Below are positions 17,167 through 27,343 of a stretch of DNA of 64,000 nucleotides, piece after piece. The notes beneath the pieces were generated by a model. The model was given only the letters and a program-made list of their open reading frames with translations. It was not told the DNA's origin and ran no database searches. Every line of letters starts with the position of its first letter. The first letter of the stretch is position 1. Origin of the DNA: JAGQUL01 sp038212015 (GTDB lineage: Bacteria > Actinomycetota > Thermoleophilia > Gaiellales > SKUG01); the NCBI GenBank assembly GCA_038212015.1, contig JBBQUY010000003.1, forward strand, positions 25,383-89,382. The letters run 5' to 3'. Position numbers and translations under genes: made by a program.

Positions 17167-17200
17167 CGCTGGCCTGACGCTGGCCTGACGCTCGTCTGAC
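17146..17200. repeat. 11-bp tandem repeat across the hutH stop codon
   Basis: GCTGGCCTGAC occurs four times perfectly (17146-17189) plus a fifth copy with two changes (17190-17200). Each unit carries a TGA, and the hutH stop is in the second unit. Confidence 0.9.
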
Positions 17201-17242
17201 GGTCGATTCGTCGTCGAACATCAGTCACCTCCGGGCGGCGAC

Positions 17243-17269
17243 TCAGGGCGTCTCGTTTGCCGCCGATAC
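17243..17269 (+). promoter_or_regulatory. Sigma-28-type promoter for the 17279 gene
   Basis: TCAG-N15-GCCGATAC. The -10 ends 9 nt before the ATG, so the message is nearly leaderless. From the -35 on it shares GGCGTCTCG with the promoter of the Fn3-like gene at 53799. Confidence 0.6.
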
Positions 17270-17278
17270 TGCGTCGGG

Positions 17279-19447
17279 ATGGGACGAATACCCGCATCTG
17301 GACGTGGTCACTGCTTCGCACGTGTGAGGCGGCGTGCGCGTGCGCTCGCGCCAGTCCTGACGCTGCTGGTTCTGCTCGTGCTGCCTGCTCCCGCGATCGG
17401 GGCGAACGCTCCGTGGACCGCCGCGGCGGACGAGGGGAGCGCGAACACGGCCGTCAACCCGATCGCCGACATTGCCTGGGACGGCAGTGGGCTGTGGCTG
17501 GTCTGGGGCACCGACAACTTCAATGTGCAGGTGCGCCGCTGGAACGGCTCCGCGTGGGACACGTATCCGGTTCCTGTGAACGAGATCAATCGCAACAAGA
17601 TGCCGAGCGTGACATGGGACGGCACCAAACCCTGGGTTGCCTGGAACGACGACTCCCTCAACATGCAGGTTGCCTGGTACGACGGCGCGAGCTGGAACCA
17701 GATCACGAGTCCCGGAGGTGGTGGCACGTACTTCTCCACTCCCGACATCCTGTGGGCCAACGGTGCGCTCCATGCCACGTGGCAGGACTCCACGCGGACC
17801 GTGCGGGTCGCGCAGTGGAACGGATCCAGCTGGGTCTCGCTCGGCTCGCCCGGCACCGGCGGCGGCGGCAATGCATATCCGAACCTGGGGTGGAACGGGA
17901 CCGAACTGCACGTCGCGTGGTCCACCCCGAGCCAGGCGAACGTCGCACGACGCGTCGCCGGCTCCTGGACCGCTCACTCGACGCTTCCCGGCACGGCGAG
18001 CAACTCGCTGCCGACCCTCGAGTTCATCGACGGACGCATGTACCTGATGCATGACGTGAGTGGCGGCACGGCAATCGCCTGGTGGGACGGCGCGCAATAC
18101 CGGACCACACCCAGCCCCGGCGGTGGTCCAGCGGCGTTCGGGTACGGATCGCTTGCCTGGACCGGATCCCGGCTCTGGGCGAGCTATACGATCGATCCGG
18201 ACTTCGTGGAGGTTGCGTACGTCGACGCGAGCGCGCCAGCTGCACCGACGGGGCTGCAGCAGTTCCAGGCCGATGGCACCACCACCATCACGGGCGGCGC
18301 GTGGACGCCCTTCGGTGGCGCATCCAACCTGATGCTCACGGGCACCATGACCGACGCGAACTCGAGCGAGCAGCTCACCCCGTGGATCGAGCTGCGCGCC
18401 AACGGAGCCGGGTTCGGTGCGACGTGCGGCCGGCAGACGAGTGGCGTGACCTGGGTCGGCACCACTGTGGCGGCGCCGACCGGGGGCGTCGGCGTGACGG
18501 GCTCGACGAACGTCACCGGGCTCGTGAACGGGTCGAGCTATGCCTGGCGCACGTGCGTCGTCGACAGGTTCGGGTTTCCGTCCTCGTGGACGGCGCTCGG
18601 CGGCACGCCCGACCTGCGGCTGGATACGAGCGTGCCCGCCGCCGCGCCATCGCTGCCGGCGAACGGCGCGACCGGCGTCGCGACGTCCCCGACGCTCGAT
18701 GCGAGCTACACGGATCCCGCACCGGCGAACGGGGGCACCGTCGCATTCCAGCTCTGCACGACATCAGGATGCGGCACCGTGCTGCAGTCCGGCACGAGCG
18801 CATCGACGGCGAGCGGAGCGACCGCGTCCTGGAGTCCGCCGACGGCGCTCGCGACGAGCACGACGTACTGGTGGCGCGTGCAGCCAACGGACGTGGCCGG
18901 CAACGTCGGCGTCTGGAGCGCAGCGCGAAGCTTCACGACAGGTGCGACATCGATCACCATCTCGGTCGACCAGCCCACGATCGCGATCGGCACCATCGTC
19001 CCCGGCGACGATCGGACGGCGACGAGCGTGATCTCGGTGACGACGAATTCGCCTGGCGGCTACCAGCTGCTCGCGCGCGACGAGAACGATGCATGGGCTG
19101 CGAATTCCGCGGCCGCTCCGACGGTCGCCGACTGGACTGGAACGTCCGCGTCGCCGACGACGTGGACAGCAGGCGTACCCGGCGGCATGGGCATGACCGT
19201 GGTCGCCGTCTCCAGCACCGCTGCGAAGGACACCGCGCGCTGGGGCACCGGCTCGAGCGCCACCGACTTCGTGGGCAACCGCTACGCCGGCCTCGAAGCG
19301 ACGACCGACACGCTCGTGCACGAGCGACCCTCGTTCGGTGCAGCCACCGACACGGTCACCGTCGGATGGCGAGTCAACGTGCCCGGCACGCAGGCAGCCA
19401 CCAGCTACGACGCCACCATCGCCTGGACCGCGCTCGCCCTGCCCTGA
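17279..19447 (+). CDS. Secreted multi-domain surface protein, propeller-like and Ig-like repeats
   Basis: A 722-residue exported protein. The basic N-terminus and hydrophobic LAPVLTLLVLLVLPAPAIG form a signal peptide. Residues 45-310 hold repeated units of the type PSVTWDGTKPWVAWND..VQVAWYDGASW, which look like blades of a beta-propeller. Residues 315-560 contain Ig/Fn3-like strands with the SSYAWRTCVVDRFG and TTYWWRVQPTDVAGN signatures. The C-terminal 165 residues (ISVDQPTIAIGTIVPGDD.., VTTNSPGGYQLLARD, YDATIAWTAL) form a beta-rich domain resembling WxL-type surface domains (tentative). Its promoter matches those of the pilus genes, suggesting coordinated surface expression. Confidence 0.8.
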   Translation: MGRIPASGRGHCFARVRRRARALAPVLTLLVLLVLPAPAIGANAPWTAAADEGSANTAVNPIADIAWDGSGLWLVWGTDNFNVQVRRWNGSAWDTYPVPVNEINRNKMPSVTWDGTKPWVAWNDDSLNMQVAWYDGASWNQITSPGGGGTYFSTPDILWANGALHATWQDSTRTVRVAQWNGSSWVSLGSPGTGGGGNAYPNLGWNGTELHVAWSTPSQANVARRVAGSWTAHSTLPGTASNSLPTLEFIDGRMYLMHDVSGGTAIAWWDGAQYRTTPSPGGGPAAFGYGSLAWTGSRLWASYTIDPDFVEVAYVDASAPAAPTGLQQFQADGTTTITGGAWTPFGGASNLMLTGTMTDANSSEQLTPWIELRANGAGFGATCGRQTSGVTWVGTTVAAPTGGVGVTGSTNVTGLVNGSSYAWRTCVVDRFGFPSSWTALGGTPDLRLDTSVPAAAPSLPANGATGVATSPTLDASYTDPAPANGGTVAFQLCTTSGCGTVLQSGTSASTASGATASWSPPTALATSTTYWWRVQPTDVAGNVGVWSAARSFTTGATSITISVDQPTIAIGTIVPGDDRTATSVISVTTNSPGGYQLLARDENDAWAANSAAAPTVADWTGTSASPTTWTAGVPGGMGMTVVAVSSTAAKDTARWGTGSSATDFVGNRYAGLEATTDTLVHERPSFGAATDTVTVGWRVNVPGTQAATSYDATIAWTALALP

Positions 19448-19473
19448 CGGACCGTGTGCTGCGCGCAGGCATC

Positions 19474-19479
19474 TAGGAT
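19474..19479 (+). promoter_or_regulatory. -10 box TAGGAT, leaderless hutU
   Basis: TAGGAT ends exactly 6 nt before the hutU ATG. No ribosome binding site is present. Confidence 0.65.
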
Positions 19480-19485
19480 CGCGCC

Positions 19486-21243
<1,758 letters not shown>

Positions 21244-21270
21244 GCGCACCACGCCGTCCATTCGATTCGG

Positions 21271-21276
21271 TAGGGT
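21271..21276 (+). promoter_or_regulatory. -10 box TAGGGT, leadered
   Basis: TAGGGT lies 42 nt before the ATG of the 21319 gene, which does have a ribosome binding site. The same box type thus also drives leadered messages. Confidence 0.4.
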
Positions 21277-21318
21277 CCTCGATCGACAGGACGTCACGCG
21301 ATTTTCGAAGGACTCGAC

Positions 21319-21744
21319 ATGCAGCTCGCACCGCTCACGCCCAGACCCGCTCCGCACCCCACCTGGACCGGTGTCGCGATCGGCACCGTCCCGCTCTGGA
21401 ACAACGCGATGGGGTATCACTCGCCGCTCGTGTCGACCGGAGCCGTGGGCCGAGCCGAGGGATACGACGCGCTCGCAAACGCGATGCGTGCAGCGCGGCA
21501 GCTGAGCCGAGGCGAGGAGCAGGGCGCCGTCACGGTGATCGAGCGCGACGCGCGCTGGTACGTGCAGGGCGTCGTGGCGCAGCTCGACATGCTCAGCGGC
21601 GGCGGATCGCGGCGCCTTCACTTCGAGGCGGCGCTTCCGGCACGGGTCGGATACGCGACGCTGCGCGAGACAGCCGTCGTCAGTTCCGCGATGAGCGGCG
21701 TCGTCGCCCTCGTCGACGGGTCGCGTTCGCTGCGCGTTCGCTGA
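21319..21744 (+). CDS. Unknown small protein between hutU and hutI
   Basis: A 141-residue protein whose ATG is preceded by AAGGA at 7 nt. The first 45 residues are Pro-rich (MQLAPLTPRPAPHPTWTG). The rest mixes helix (GYDALANAMRAARQLSRGEEQG) and strand (GAVTVIERDARWYVQGVV, SGVVALVDGSRSLRVR). There is no signal peptide, membrane segment or Cys. Its position between hutU and hutI suggests a link to histidine use only by proximity, since hutI has its own leaderless promoter. I do not recognise a family. Confidence 0.55.
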   Translation: MQLAPLTPRPAPHPTWTGVAIGTVPLWNNAMGYHSPLVSTGAVGRAEGYDALANAMRAARQLSRGEEQGAVTVIERDARWYVQGVVAQLDMLSGGGSRRLHFEAALPARVGYATLRETAVVSSAMSGVVALVDGSRSLRVR

Positions 21745-21773
21745 CGCGCGGCGGCGTGCGCGTGGGGTCGCGG

Positions 21774-21779
21774 TAGGCT
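21774..21779 (+). promoter_or_regulatory. -10 box TAGGCT, leaderless hutI
   Basis: TAGGCT ends exactly 6 nt before the hutI ATG, with no ribosome binding site. Confidence 0.65.
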
Positions 21780-21785
21780 GCGTCC

Positions 21786-23093
21786 ATGAGCACGCCCCGC
21801 GCGCAGACGATCATCCACGGCATCGGCACGCTCGTCACGCCGGCGCGCGTTCCTGCGCCGATTCGCGGGGCCGACGTTGCCGCCGTGGTGGAGGTCGCCG
21901 GTGCGGCGATCGCGATCGGCGACGACGGCGCGATCATCGCGAGCGGCGTCGAAGCGGAGGTGCGAGCCGCTGTCGCCTTCGATGACGACACCGCCTTTCA
22001 TGATGCGCACGGTGCGCTCGCGATCCCCGGACTCGTCGACTGCCATACACACCCGGTGTTCTCGGGCGACCGAGCCGCCGAGTTCGAACTGCGCAACCTC
22101 GGCGCAGGCTACGAGGAGATCCACGCAGCCGGGGGCGGCATCCGCGCAAGCGTCGCACGCACGCGCACGGCGCTCGATGACGGCACGATCGCGCCGCAGG
22201 TGCGTCGCCACCTCGACTGGATGCTCGCGGCAGGCACCACCACCGCCGAGGGCAAGTCAGGGTATGCGCTGACGCTCGAACACGAACTCGAGTCGCTGCG
22301 CGTCCTGCAGGCCGTCGCCGCGGAGCATCCGCTGCGGATGACGCGCACGCTGCTGGCGGCGCACACGGTTCCCGTGGAGTACGACGGTCGTGCGGACGAG
22401 TACATCGACGAGGTCGCGATCCCGGCCGCCCAGCGCGCGGTGTCGGAGGTGCGCGCCAGCGCCGCCGACGTGTTCCTCGAACGTGGATCATTCGATGTGG
22501 TACAGGCGGAGCGCTACCTGGTGGCAGCGCAGCAGGCGGGGCTGCTCGCACGTCTGCACGGCGACCAGTTCACCGATCAGGACGGCATCGAACTCGCCGT
22601 TCGCATCGGTGCGCGATCGATCGACCACCTCGAGGCGCTGGAACCCGACGCCCCGCGACTGAAGACGCTCGCGTCGTCGAACGTCGCGGGCGTGCTGCTG
22701 CCGCTGTCGTCGCTGTTTCTGGGACGGCCATATGCACCCGGCCGAGAGCTCATCGACGCGGGAGCGATCGTCGCGCTCGCGTCGGACTTCAATCCCGGCT
22801 CGAGCTACGGGGAGTCGCTGACCCTCGCGATGTCGCTCGCGTGCCTGGGGTGTCGACTGCGCGCGGGCGAGGTGCTCACCGCCACGACCGTCAACGCCGC
22901 ATGGGTACTCGGCCTCGCCGATCGCGTCGGCCGCCTCGATCCCGGCTACCGCGGCGACGTGGTGCTGCTGGACCAGCCGTCGCTCGCGCACCTGCCCTAC
23001 CACGTCGGCTCACCCGCGGTTCGGGCCGTGTTCGTCGGCGGGCTCGAGGTCGGGGCAGCTGCTGCGGGCACGGGCGCTGGTGTCGGCGCGTGA
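21786..23093 (+). CDS. hutI: Imidazolonepropionase
   Basis: A 435-residue amidohydrolase that opens the imidazolone ring to N-formimino-glutamate. The metal ligands begin with CHTHPVFSGDRAAEFELR. The substrate-contact region GGIRASVARTR, the lysine-containing GKSGYALTLEHELESLRVL, LHGDQFTDQDGIELA, and the catalytic Asp in ALASDFNPGSSY are all present. The length is normal. The product feeds FtcD (11688-12662). The stop overlaps the GTG of the next gene by 4 bp, so the membrane protein downstream is probably made from the same message. Confidence 0.95.
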   Translation: MSTPRAQTIIHGIGTLVTPARVPAPIRGADVAAVVEVAGAAIAIGDDGAIIASGVEAEVRAAVAFDDDTAFHDAHGALAIPGLVDCHTHPVFSGDRAAEFELRNLGAGYEEIHAAGGGIRASVARTRTALDDGTIAPQVRRHLDWMLAAGTTTAEGKSGYALTLEHELESLRVLQAVAAEHPLRMTRTLLAAHTVPVEYDGRADEYIDEVAIPAAQRAVSEVRASAADVFLERGSFDVVQAERYLVAAQQAGLLARLHGDQFTDQDGIELAVRIGARSIDHLEALEPDAPRLKTLASSNVAGVLLPLSSLFLGRPYAPGRELIDAGAIVALASDFNPGSSYGESLTLAMSLACLGCRLRAGEVLTATTVNAAWVLGLADRVGRLDPGYRGDVVLLDQPSLAHLPYHVGSPAVRAVFVGGLEVGAAAAGTGAGVGA

Positions 23094-24586
23094 GCGAGCG
23101 GCTCGTGGAGGAGGGCTGGCTCGCGCCGGCACGACCGGGCCCGGGGCGCGTGCACGTGGCAATCGCGGTCGTGGCGGGTGTGCTTGCGCTCGCGACGTGG
23201 TTTGCCCTGACGATGACGTGGAAGGCGAGCTCCGGTCCCGACGACCTGCAGACCACCGTCATCGAGCTCAACGAACGCGGGCGCGCGGCAGTCGGCGGGT
23301 CCACGGAGGAGTTGCCCGTCGAGGTTCGCTCCTCGCGCGGTGTCGACTACCTCGCCGTGGCGCTTCAGGTCGACAACCGCTCGGCCGGTGCACAGCGCGT
23401 GTCGGTGCAGCTGCCAGCCGGAGTCGACCCCGAGCGAACGACCTTGCGTGTCGTGGGATCGCTGGACGAGATCCGCATCCGTCGCGACGAGTTCGGAAAG
23501 CCGAGAGCCGATGTCACCGCGGGCGGGCCAAGTGACGACCTGCGCGTGCTGTTCGTCGCGCCCGCCGAGCTGTTTAACCTGCCGGCGGACAAACGCGAAT
23601 CGACCGGCGACCTGGCCGACCTCACGCGCCCGATCGACGAGTCAGCGCGCAGCGAGGAGGATGAGCTCCGAACCCTGAACTGGCTGCGCGATGCGAGCCC
23701 ATGGCTGCTGCCGCTGCTGCTCGTCGCGTCGGCGGGGGTGCCGCTGCTGCTGTGGTGGCGTGCACGACAACGCTTCTTCTCGATGCGTCGACCAGGACCC
23801 GGCAAGGAGCTCGACTCCGCGCCGCCCTCGAGCCTCGACCCGGTCGGTGCAGCCGTGCTCGTTGCGGGTGCGCGCGGGGTCGATGCCGCCGCGGCGTTCG
23901 CCGGACACGTGCTCGACCTGGTCGAGCGTCGACAGCTGCTCATGCGACGCACGATGGACGTCGACCCCGGTGCAGGCGTGCTGATCGGCCTCGGGCACGC
24001 CGACGAGCTCGACGACGCAGCGGTGGACGCGCTGCGCGCCGCGGCGCTGCCCGACGGGATCACCGCCGCAGTGACCGACAGCCGCGCGAAGCTGCGACGC
24101 GTGCCCGAGGCCGAACAGGATGCGTGGCACCTGCACGTTGCCGCGCGCGAACGCTTCGAAGGGATGGTCGACCGCGTCGACCCGAAACGACTGCTCGGAT
24201 TCGCGGCCCTGCTCGTCGTGATCGCGATCGTCGCGATCGTCGGCGGTGCCGCCACCGAGCTGTACGGTCGTCGCGCCCTGCTGTGGCTCGCCGCCGCCAT
24301 CGCGCTGCCGAGCGCCCTGACGTTCGGACTGTGGGCACGCGACGCCGCCTCCTGGCGGATCGTGACGCGTGCGCGACGCACCGAGCGTGCCCAGTGGATC
24401 GCGTGGCGCTCGGTCGTGGGAACGAGCAGCGGACCCGCACTCGACCAGCGCAACCTGCCGGTGATCGCCGCCACGGGCGCCGACCTGGCCGGAGTTCGCA
24501 CGTTCACGGGCCCTGACGCCGTCGCGCTCGACGCCGTCACCACCAAGACGATCAACGGCCTCAAGGCGATGATCGCCGACGACTGA
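23090..24586 (+). CDS. DUF2207-like membrane protein
   Basis: A 498-residue protein with four clear transmembrane segments: about residues 24-43, 204-223, 366-388 and 396-416. The first two flank an extracellular beta-rich domain (YLAVALQVDNRSAGAQRVSVQLP). A cytoplasmic loop carries PPSSLDPVGAAVLVAGARGVDAAAAFAGHVLDLVERR, which resembles the core of DUF2207 membrane proteins. The function is unknown. The GTG start overlaps the hutI stop (GTGA), implying coupled translation, an odd partnership for a histidine-degrading enzyme. A strong hairpin follows the stop. Confidence 0.75.
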   Translation: MSERLVEEGWLAPARPGPGRVHVAIAVVAGVLALATWFALTMTWKASSGPDDLQTTVIELNERGRAAVGGSTEELPVEVRSSRGVDYLAVALQVDNRSAGAQRVSVQLPAGVDPERTTLRVVGSLDEIRIRRDEFGKPRADVTAGGPSDDLRVLFVAPAELFNLPADKRESTGDLADLTRPIDESARSEEDELRTLNWLRDASPWLLPLLLVASAGVPLLLWWRARQRFFSMRRPGPGKELDSAPPSSLDPVGAAVLVAGARGVDAAAAFAGHVLDLVERRQLLMRRTMDVDPGAGVLIGLGHADELDDAAVDALRAAALPDGITAAVTDSRAKLRRVPEAEQDAWHLHVAARERFEGMVDRVDPKRLLGFAALLVVIAIVAIVGGAATELYGRRALLWLAAAIALPSALTFGLWARDAASWRIVTRARRTERAQWIAWRSVVGTSSGPALDQRNLPVIAATGADLAGVRTFTGPDAVALDAVTTKTINGLKAMIADD

Positions 24587-24590
24587 ACAC

Positions 24591-24640
24591 GAGGTGTAGC
24601 AATCTGCTTGCCCACAGGGACAGCAGATTGCTATCACCTC
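24591..24640 (+). terminator. Long hairpin after the DUF2207-like gene
   Basis: An 18-bp arm (24591-24608, from GAGGTGTAGC) is complementary to 24622-24640 with a single extra base, around a 13-nt loop, starting 4 nt after the stop. There is no T run. Dyad repeats follow. Confidence 0.7.
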
Positions 24641-24677
24641 GCATCAACGGCCCACCACAAGCGCACAACGGCGCGCA

Positions 24678-24782
24678 CTGGTTGCGATGACTGCGACCAG
24701 ATCGCACGCAGCGCAACCACATGTCGCTGAGCCGACTGGGTGGTTACACGGACTGCGATTTCATCGCAGTCAGAACGACCAC
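24678..24782. repeat. 43-bp dyad repeat pair, family 1, copies B and C
   Basis: Copy B (24678-24720, centre 24699) has slightly degenerate arms (CTGGTT, TCGCACG). Copy C (24740-24782, centre 24761) has a perfect 9-bp inner arm GACTGCGAT. The centres are 62 bp apart, the same spacing as the pair at 29188-29292. The rest of the 24641-24863 gap holds nothing else recognisable. Confidence 0.88.
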
Positions 24783-24863
24783 ATGCGGGCGCACGGGTCA
24801 GGGAGCCGAGGCCAGGAGGTTGACTCGCCATGCACGCCTGCCGCCCGTCGCCGCTCGCGGTGC

Positions 24864-24869
24864 TACCCT
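24864..24869 (+). promoter_or_regulatory. -10 box TACCCT, leaderless start at 24876
   Basis: TACCCT ends exactly 6 nt before the ATG. Confidence 0.5.
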
Positions 24870-24875
24870 TTCGGC

Positions 24876-25283
24876 ATGGCTGCCAAGAAGGCGCGCAAGC
24901 GCGCATACATCCCCCCAAGTGCCGAAGTCGTGAACCGCAAGGAGCGCACGACGTCCGCGCCGCGCGTCCAGCGTACGCAGGCGACGCGTGGCGGCGCCGG
25001 CGGAGCCCGTGGACAGTACGTCTACCCGCAGCCGAGCCTCAAGCGCACGCTCAAGCGCCTGCCGGTCTACTTCGTCCTGATCTTCGCGCTCCAGTACTTC
25101 TTTGCCGGCCAGGACGCGCGCGGGCTCGACACGCAGGAGCGGCTCATCTTCGCCGCCGGCTCCGCAGCGTTCGTGACCGTGATCTTCGCGCCGTTCATGC
25201 ACATCATGGACAAGTTCGCCTACAACCGGTACCTGCGCCGCACCGGTCAGCAGCCGAAGCCGCCGGCCGACACGAAGTCCTGA
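24876..25283 (+). CDS. Small two-helix membrane protein
   Basis: A 135-residue protein. The first 50 residues are basic and disordered (AKKARKRAYIPPSAEVVNRKERT). Two hydrophobic helices follow, at about 55-75 (PVYFVLIFALQYFFAG) and 88-108 (LIFAAGSAAFVTVIFAPFM), with a basic C-terminal tail. The basic termini should lie in the cytoplasm, making the loop extracellular. I do not recognise a function. The start is supported by a -10 box 6 nt upstream. The next gene starts 2 nt after the stop, so the two form a unit. Confidence 0.7.
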   Translation: MAAKKARKRAYIPPSAEVVNRKERTTSAPRVQRTQATRGGAGGARGQYVYPQPSLKRTLKRLPVYFVLIFALQYFFAGQDARGLDTQERLIFAAGSAAFVTVIFAPFMHIMDKFAYNRYLRRTGQQPKPPADTKS

Positions 25284-25285
25284 CC

Positions 25286-25978
25286 GTGAGCTCCGACCGC
25301 CCGGTCGCGGGCACGCTGCTCGAGGTCCACGGGCTCTCGCTCGGACCGATCGGCACGAACTGTTACCTCGTCAACGAGGCGGGCAGCACCCGCGCGTTCG
25401 TCGTCGACCCCGGCGACCAGGCCGACGTCATCCAGGACGTCGCTGCCGACAACGGCGTGACGATCGAGGCGATCCTCGTCACCCACTGCCACTGGGACCA
25501 CATCGGTGCCGTCGCCGCACTCGCCGACGCAACCGGCGCGCCGGTCTGGATGAGCACGACCGAAGCACCCGTGCTCGAGGACCCCACGCAGTTTCCGATG
25601 GGCGGACCCGCGCCGATCGCACCCGCTCGCGTCGACCACACGATCGACGGCGGCGAGCGCATCGAGGTCGCCGGCATCGCGATCGACGTGCTCGACACGC
25701 CCGGCCACAGCCCCGGACATCTCACCTTCGTGGTCGACGGCGTCCGCGGTGCGAGCGAAGACACCTACGACTCTCCGCCCGTGGCATTCGTGGGCGACGT
25801 CATCTTCCAGGGCTCGGTCGGCCGCACCGACCTGCCGTTCGCCGACTCCGACACGCTCATGTCGACGCTGGACATGCTCGTCGCGCGCTTGCATCCGGAC
25901 ACCGTCCTGCTGAGCGGCCACGGTCCGGTCACCACGATGCGCGCCGAGCTCGCGTCGAATCCGTTCCTGCGCCGGTAG
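25286..25978 (+). CDS. MBL-fold hydrolase, glyoxalase II-like
   Basis: A 230-residue metallo-beta-lactamase-fold protein. The metal-binding signature is THCHWDHIG, followed by DTPGHSPGHL, FVGDVIFQGSVGRTDLP and LLSGHGPVTTM, which together supply the His and Asp ligands for two zinc ions. The N-terminal LGPIGTNCYLVNEAG is typical of the hydroxyacylglutathione hydrolase-like branch. Actinobacteria often lack glutathione, so the true thioester substrate is open. The GTG start is 2 nt after the upstream stop, suggesting coupling. It is followed at 22 bp by hisS with its own promoter. Confidence 0.88.
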   Translation: MSSDRPVAGTLLEVHGLSLGPIGTNCYLVNEAGSTRAFVVDPGDQADVIQDVAADNGVTIEAILVTHCHWDHIGAVAALADATGAPVWMSTTEAPVLEDPTQFPMGGPAPIAPARVDHTIDGGERIEVAGIAIDVLDTPGHSPGHLTFVVDGVRGASEDTYDSPPVAFVGDVIFQGSVGRTDLPFADSDTLMSTLDMLVARLHPDTVLLSGHGPVTTMRAELASNPFLRR

Positions 25979-25988
25979 GCGCGCGGGG

Positions 25989-25994
25989 TAGGCT
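25989..25994 (+). promoter_or_regulatory. -10 box TAGGCT, leaderless hisS
   Basis: TAGGCT ends exactly 6 nt before the hisS ATG. Confidence 0.65.
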
Positions 25995-26000
25995 TTCGCC

Positions 26001-27293
26001 ATGAGCGACCAGATCCAGCTTCCCCGCGGCACGCAGGACGTGCTGCCCGCCGATTGGCGACTGCGCTTTCGCGTGCTCGACACCGCGCGCCGTCGCTTCG
26101 AGGCTGCCGGCTTCGGACGCATCTCGACCCCGACGTTCGAACACACCGAGCTCTTCCATCGCGGCGTGGGGGAGGCCACCGACATCGTCGGCAAGGAGAC
26201 CTACACCTTCGAAGACCGCGGCGGGCGATCGCTGACGCTGCGCCCCGAAGGCACCGCCGGGGTGAGCCGCGCATTCGTTGCCGGGGGGCTGCATCGCGAA
26301 CCACTGCCCGTGAAGCTCTGGTATTCGATGGCGATGTTCCGCTACGAGAAGCCGCAGGCCGGTCGCCTTCGCGAGCACGAACAGCTCGGTTGCGAGGTGC
26401 TCGGTTCCGAACGCGCCGCCGTCGATGCGGAGGTCATCGCCGTGCAGGCCGGCATCTACCGCGACCTGGGCCTGCCCGACCTGGTGTTGCAGCTCAACTC
26501 CGTCGGCTCCACCGAAGCGCGCGCCGCGTATCGCGCCGCGCTCGTCGAGTACCTGACCCCGTACGCGGCGGAGCTCGACACGGACTCGCAGGACCGGCTC
26601 GCCACCAACCCGCTGCGCATCCTCGACTCCAAGGACGAGCGAACCCGCGAGATCGTCGCCGGCGCGCCCCTGCTGCCCGCATTCCTCACCGACGAGGACC
26701 GCGCGCACTTCGATCGCGTGCAGACGCTGCTCGCCGCCGCGGGCATCGAGGTGATCGTCGACCCGTTGCTCGTGCGCGGGCTCGACTACTACACGCGTAC
26801 CGTCTGGGAATTCACGAGCTCGGCACTCGGCGCGCAGTCGACGGTCGGCGCGGGTGGACGCTACGACGGGCTCGTGGAGCAGCTCGGCGGACCGGCAACG
26901 CCCGCGGTCGGGTTCGGTACCGGCATCGAGCGCATCGTGCTGTGTCTGGAAGCGCTCGGACAGAAGAGCCGCACGCGCCCCGTCGATGCGTACGTGGGCG
27001 TCGCGACCGATGCAAGCGACGCTGCGTGGACTCGCGCGTTCCGGATCACGACCCAGCTGCGCGAGCGCGGCCGCGCGATCGAACTGGATCTCGCGGGTCG
27101 CTCCGCGAAGGGGCAGGCCAAGCAGGCATCGAAGCTGGAAGCATCCCTGCGCGTGCTTGTCGACGACCTCGGCGCACGCATGTTCCTGCGTGGCGACTTC
27201 GACGGCTCGGACCTGCCGAGCGACGTGGACGCATCGATCGGCCAGATCGACGCGCAGCTCGTCGCGCTTGCAACGATGCCCGCGCCCGCATGA
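26001..27293 (+). CDS. hisS: Histidine-tRNA ligase
   Basis: A 430-residue class II synthetase. The N-terminus LPRGTQDVLPADW is characteristic. Motif 2 surrounds KLWYSMAMFRYEKPQAGRLREHEQLGCEVLG. The HisA box is LVRGLDYYTRTVWEF and motif 3 includes GGRYDGLVEQLGG...GFGTGIERIVL. The C-terminal anticodon-binding domain starts at about residue 330. The start is set by a TAGGCT box at 6 nt. aspS follows 50 bp later under its own similar box; hisS-aspS adjacency is common in bacteria. Confidence 0.97.
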   Translation: MSDQIQLPRGTQDVLPADWRLRFRVLDTARRRFEAAGFGRISTPTFEHTELFHRGVGEATDIVGKETYTFEDRGGRSLTLRPEGTAGVSRAFVAGGLHREPLPVKLWYSMAMFRYEKPQAGRLREHEQLGCEVLGSERAAVDAEVIAVQAGIYRDLGLPDLVLQLNSVGSTEARAAYRAALVEYLTPYAAELDTDSQDRLATNPLRILDSKDERTREIVAGAPLLPAFLTDEDRAHFDRVQTLLAAAGIEVIVDPLLVRGLDYYTRTVWEFTSSALGAQSTVGAGGRYDGLVEQLGGPATPAVGFGTGIERIVLCLEALGQKSRTRPVDAYVGVATDASDAAWTRAFRITTQLRERGRAIELDLAGRSAKGQAKQASKLEASLRVLVDDLGARMFLRGDFDGSDLPSDVDASIGQIDAQLVALATMPAPA

Positions 27294-27330
27294 CCTGAGC
27301 GTCTCTCGCACGCGCGGATGCCAGCACGCA

Positions 27331-27336
27331 TAGGAT
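27331..27336 (+). promoter_or_regulatory. -10 box TAGGAT, leaderless aspS
   Basis: TAGGAT ends 7 nt before the ATG at 27344. An earlier in-frame ATG at 27335 lies inside the box and is therefore an unlikely start. Confidence 0.6.
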
Positions 27337-27343
27337 GCTCCGC

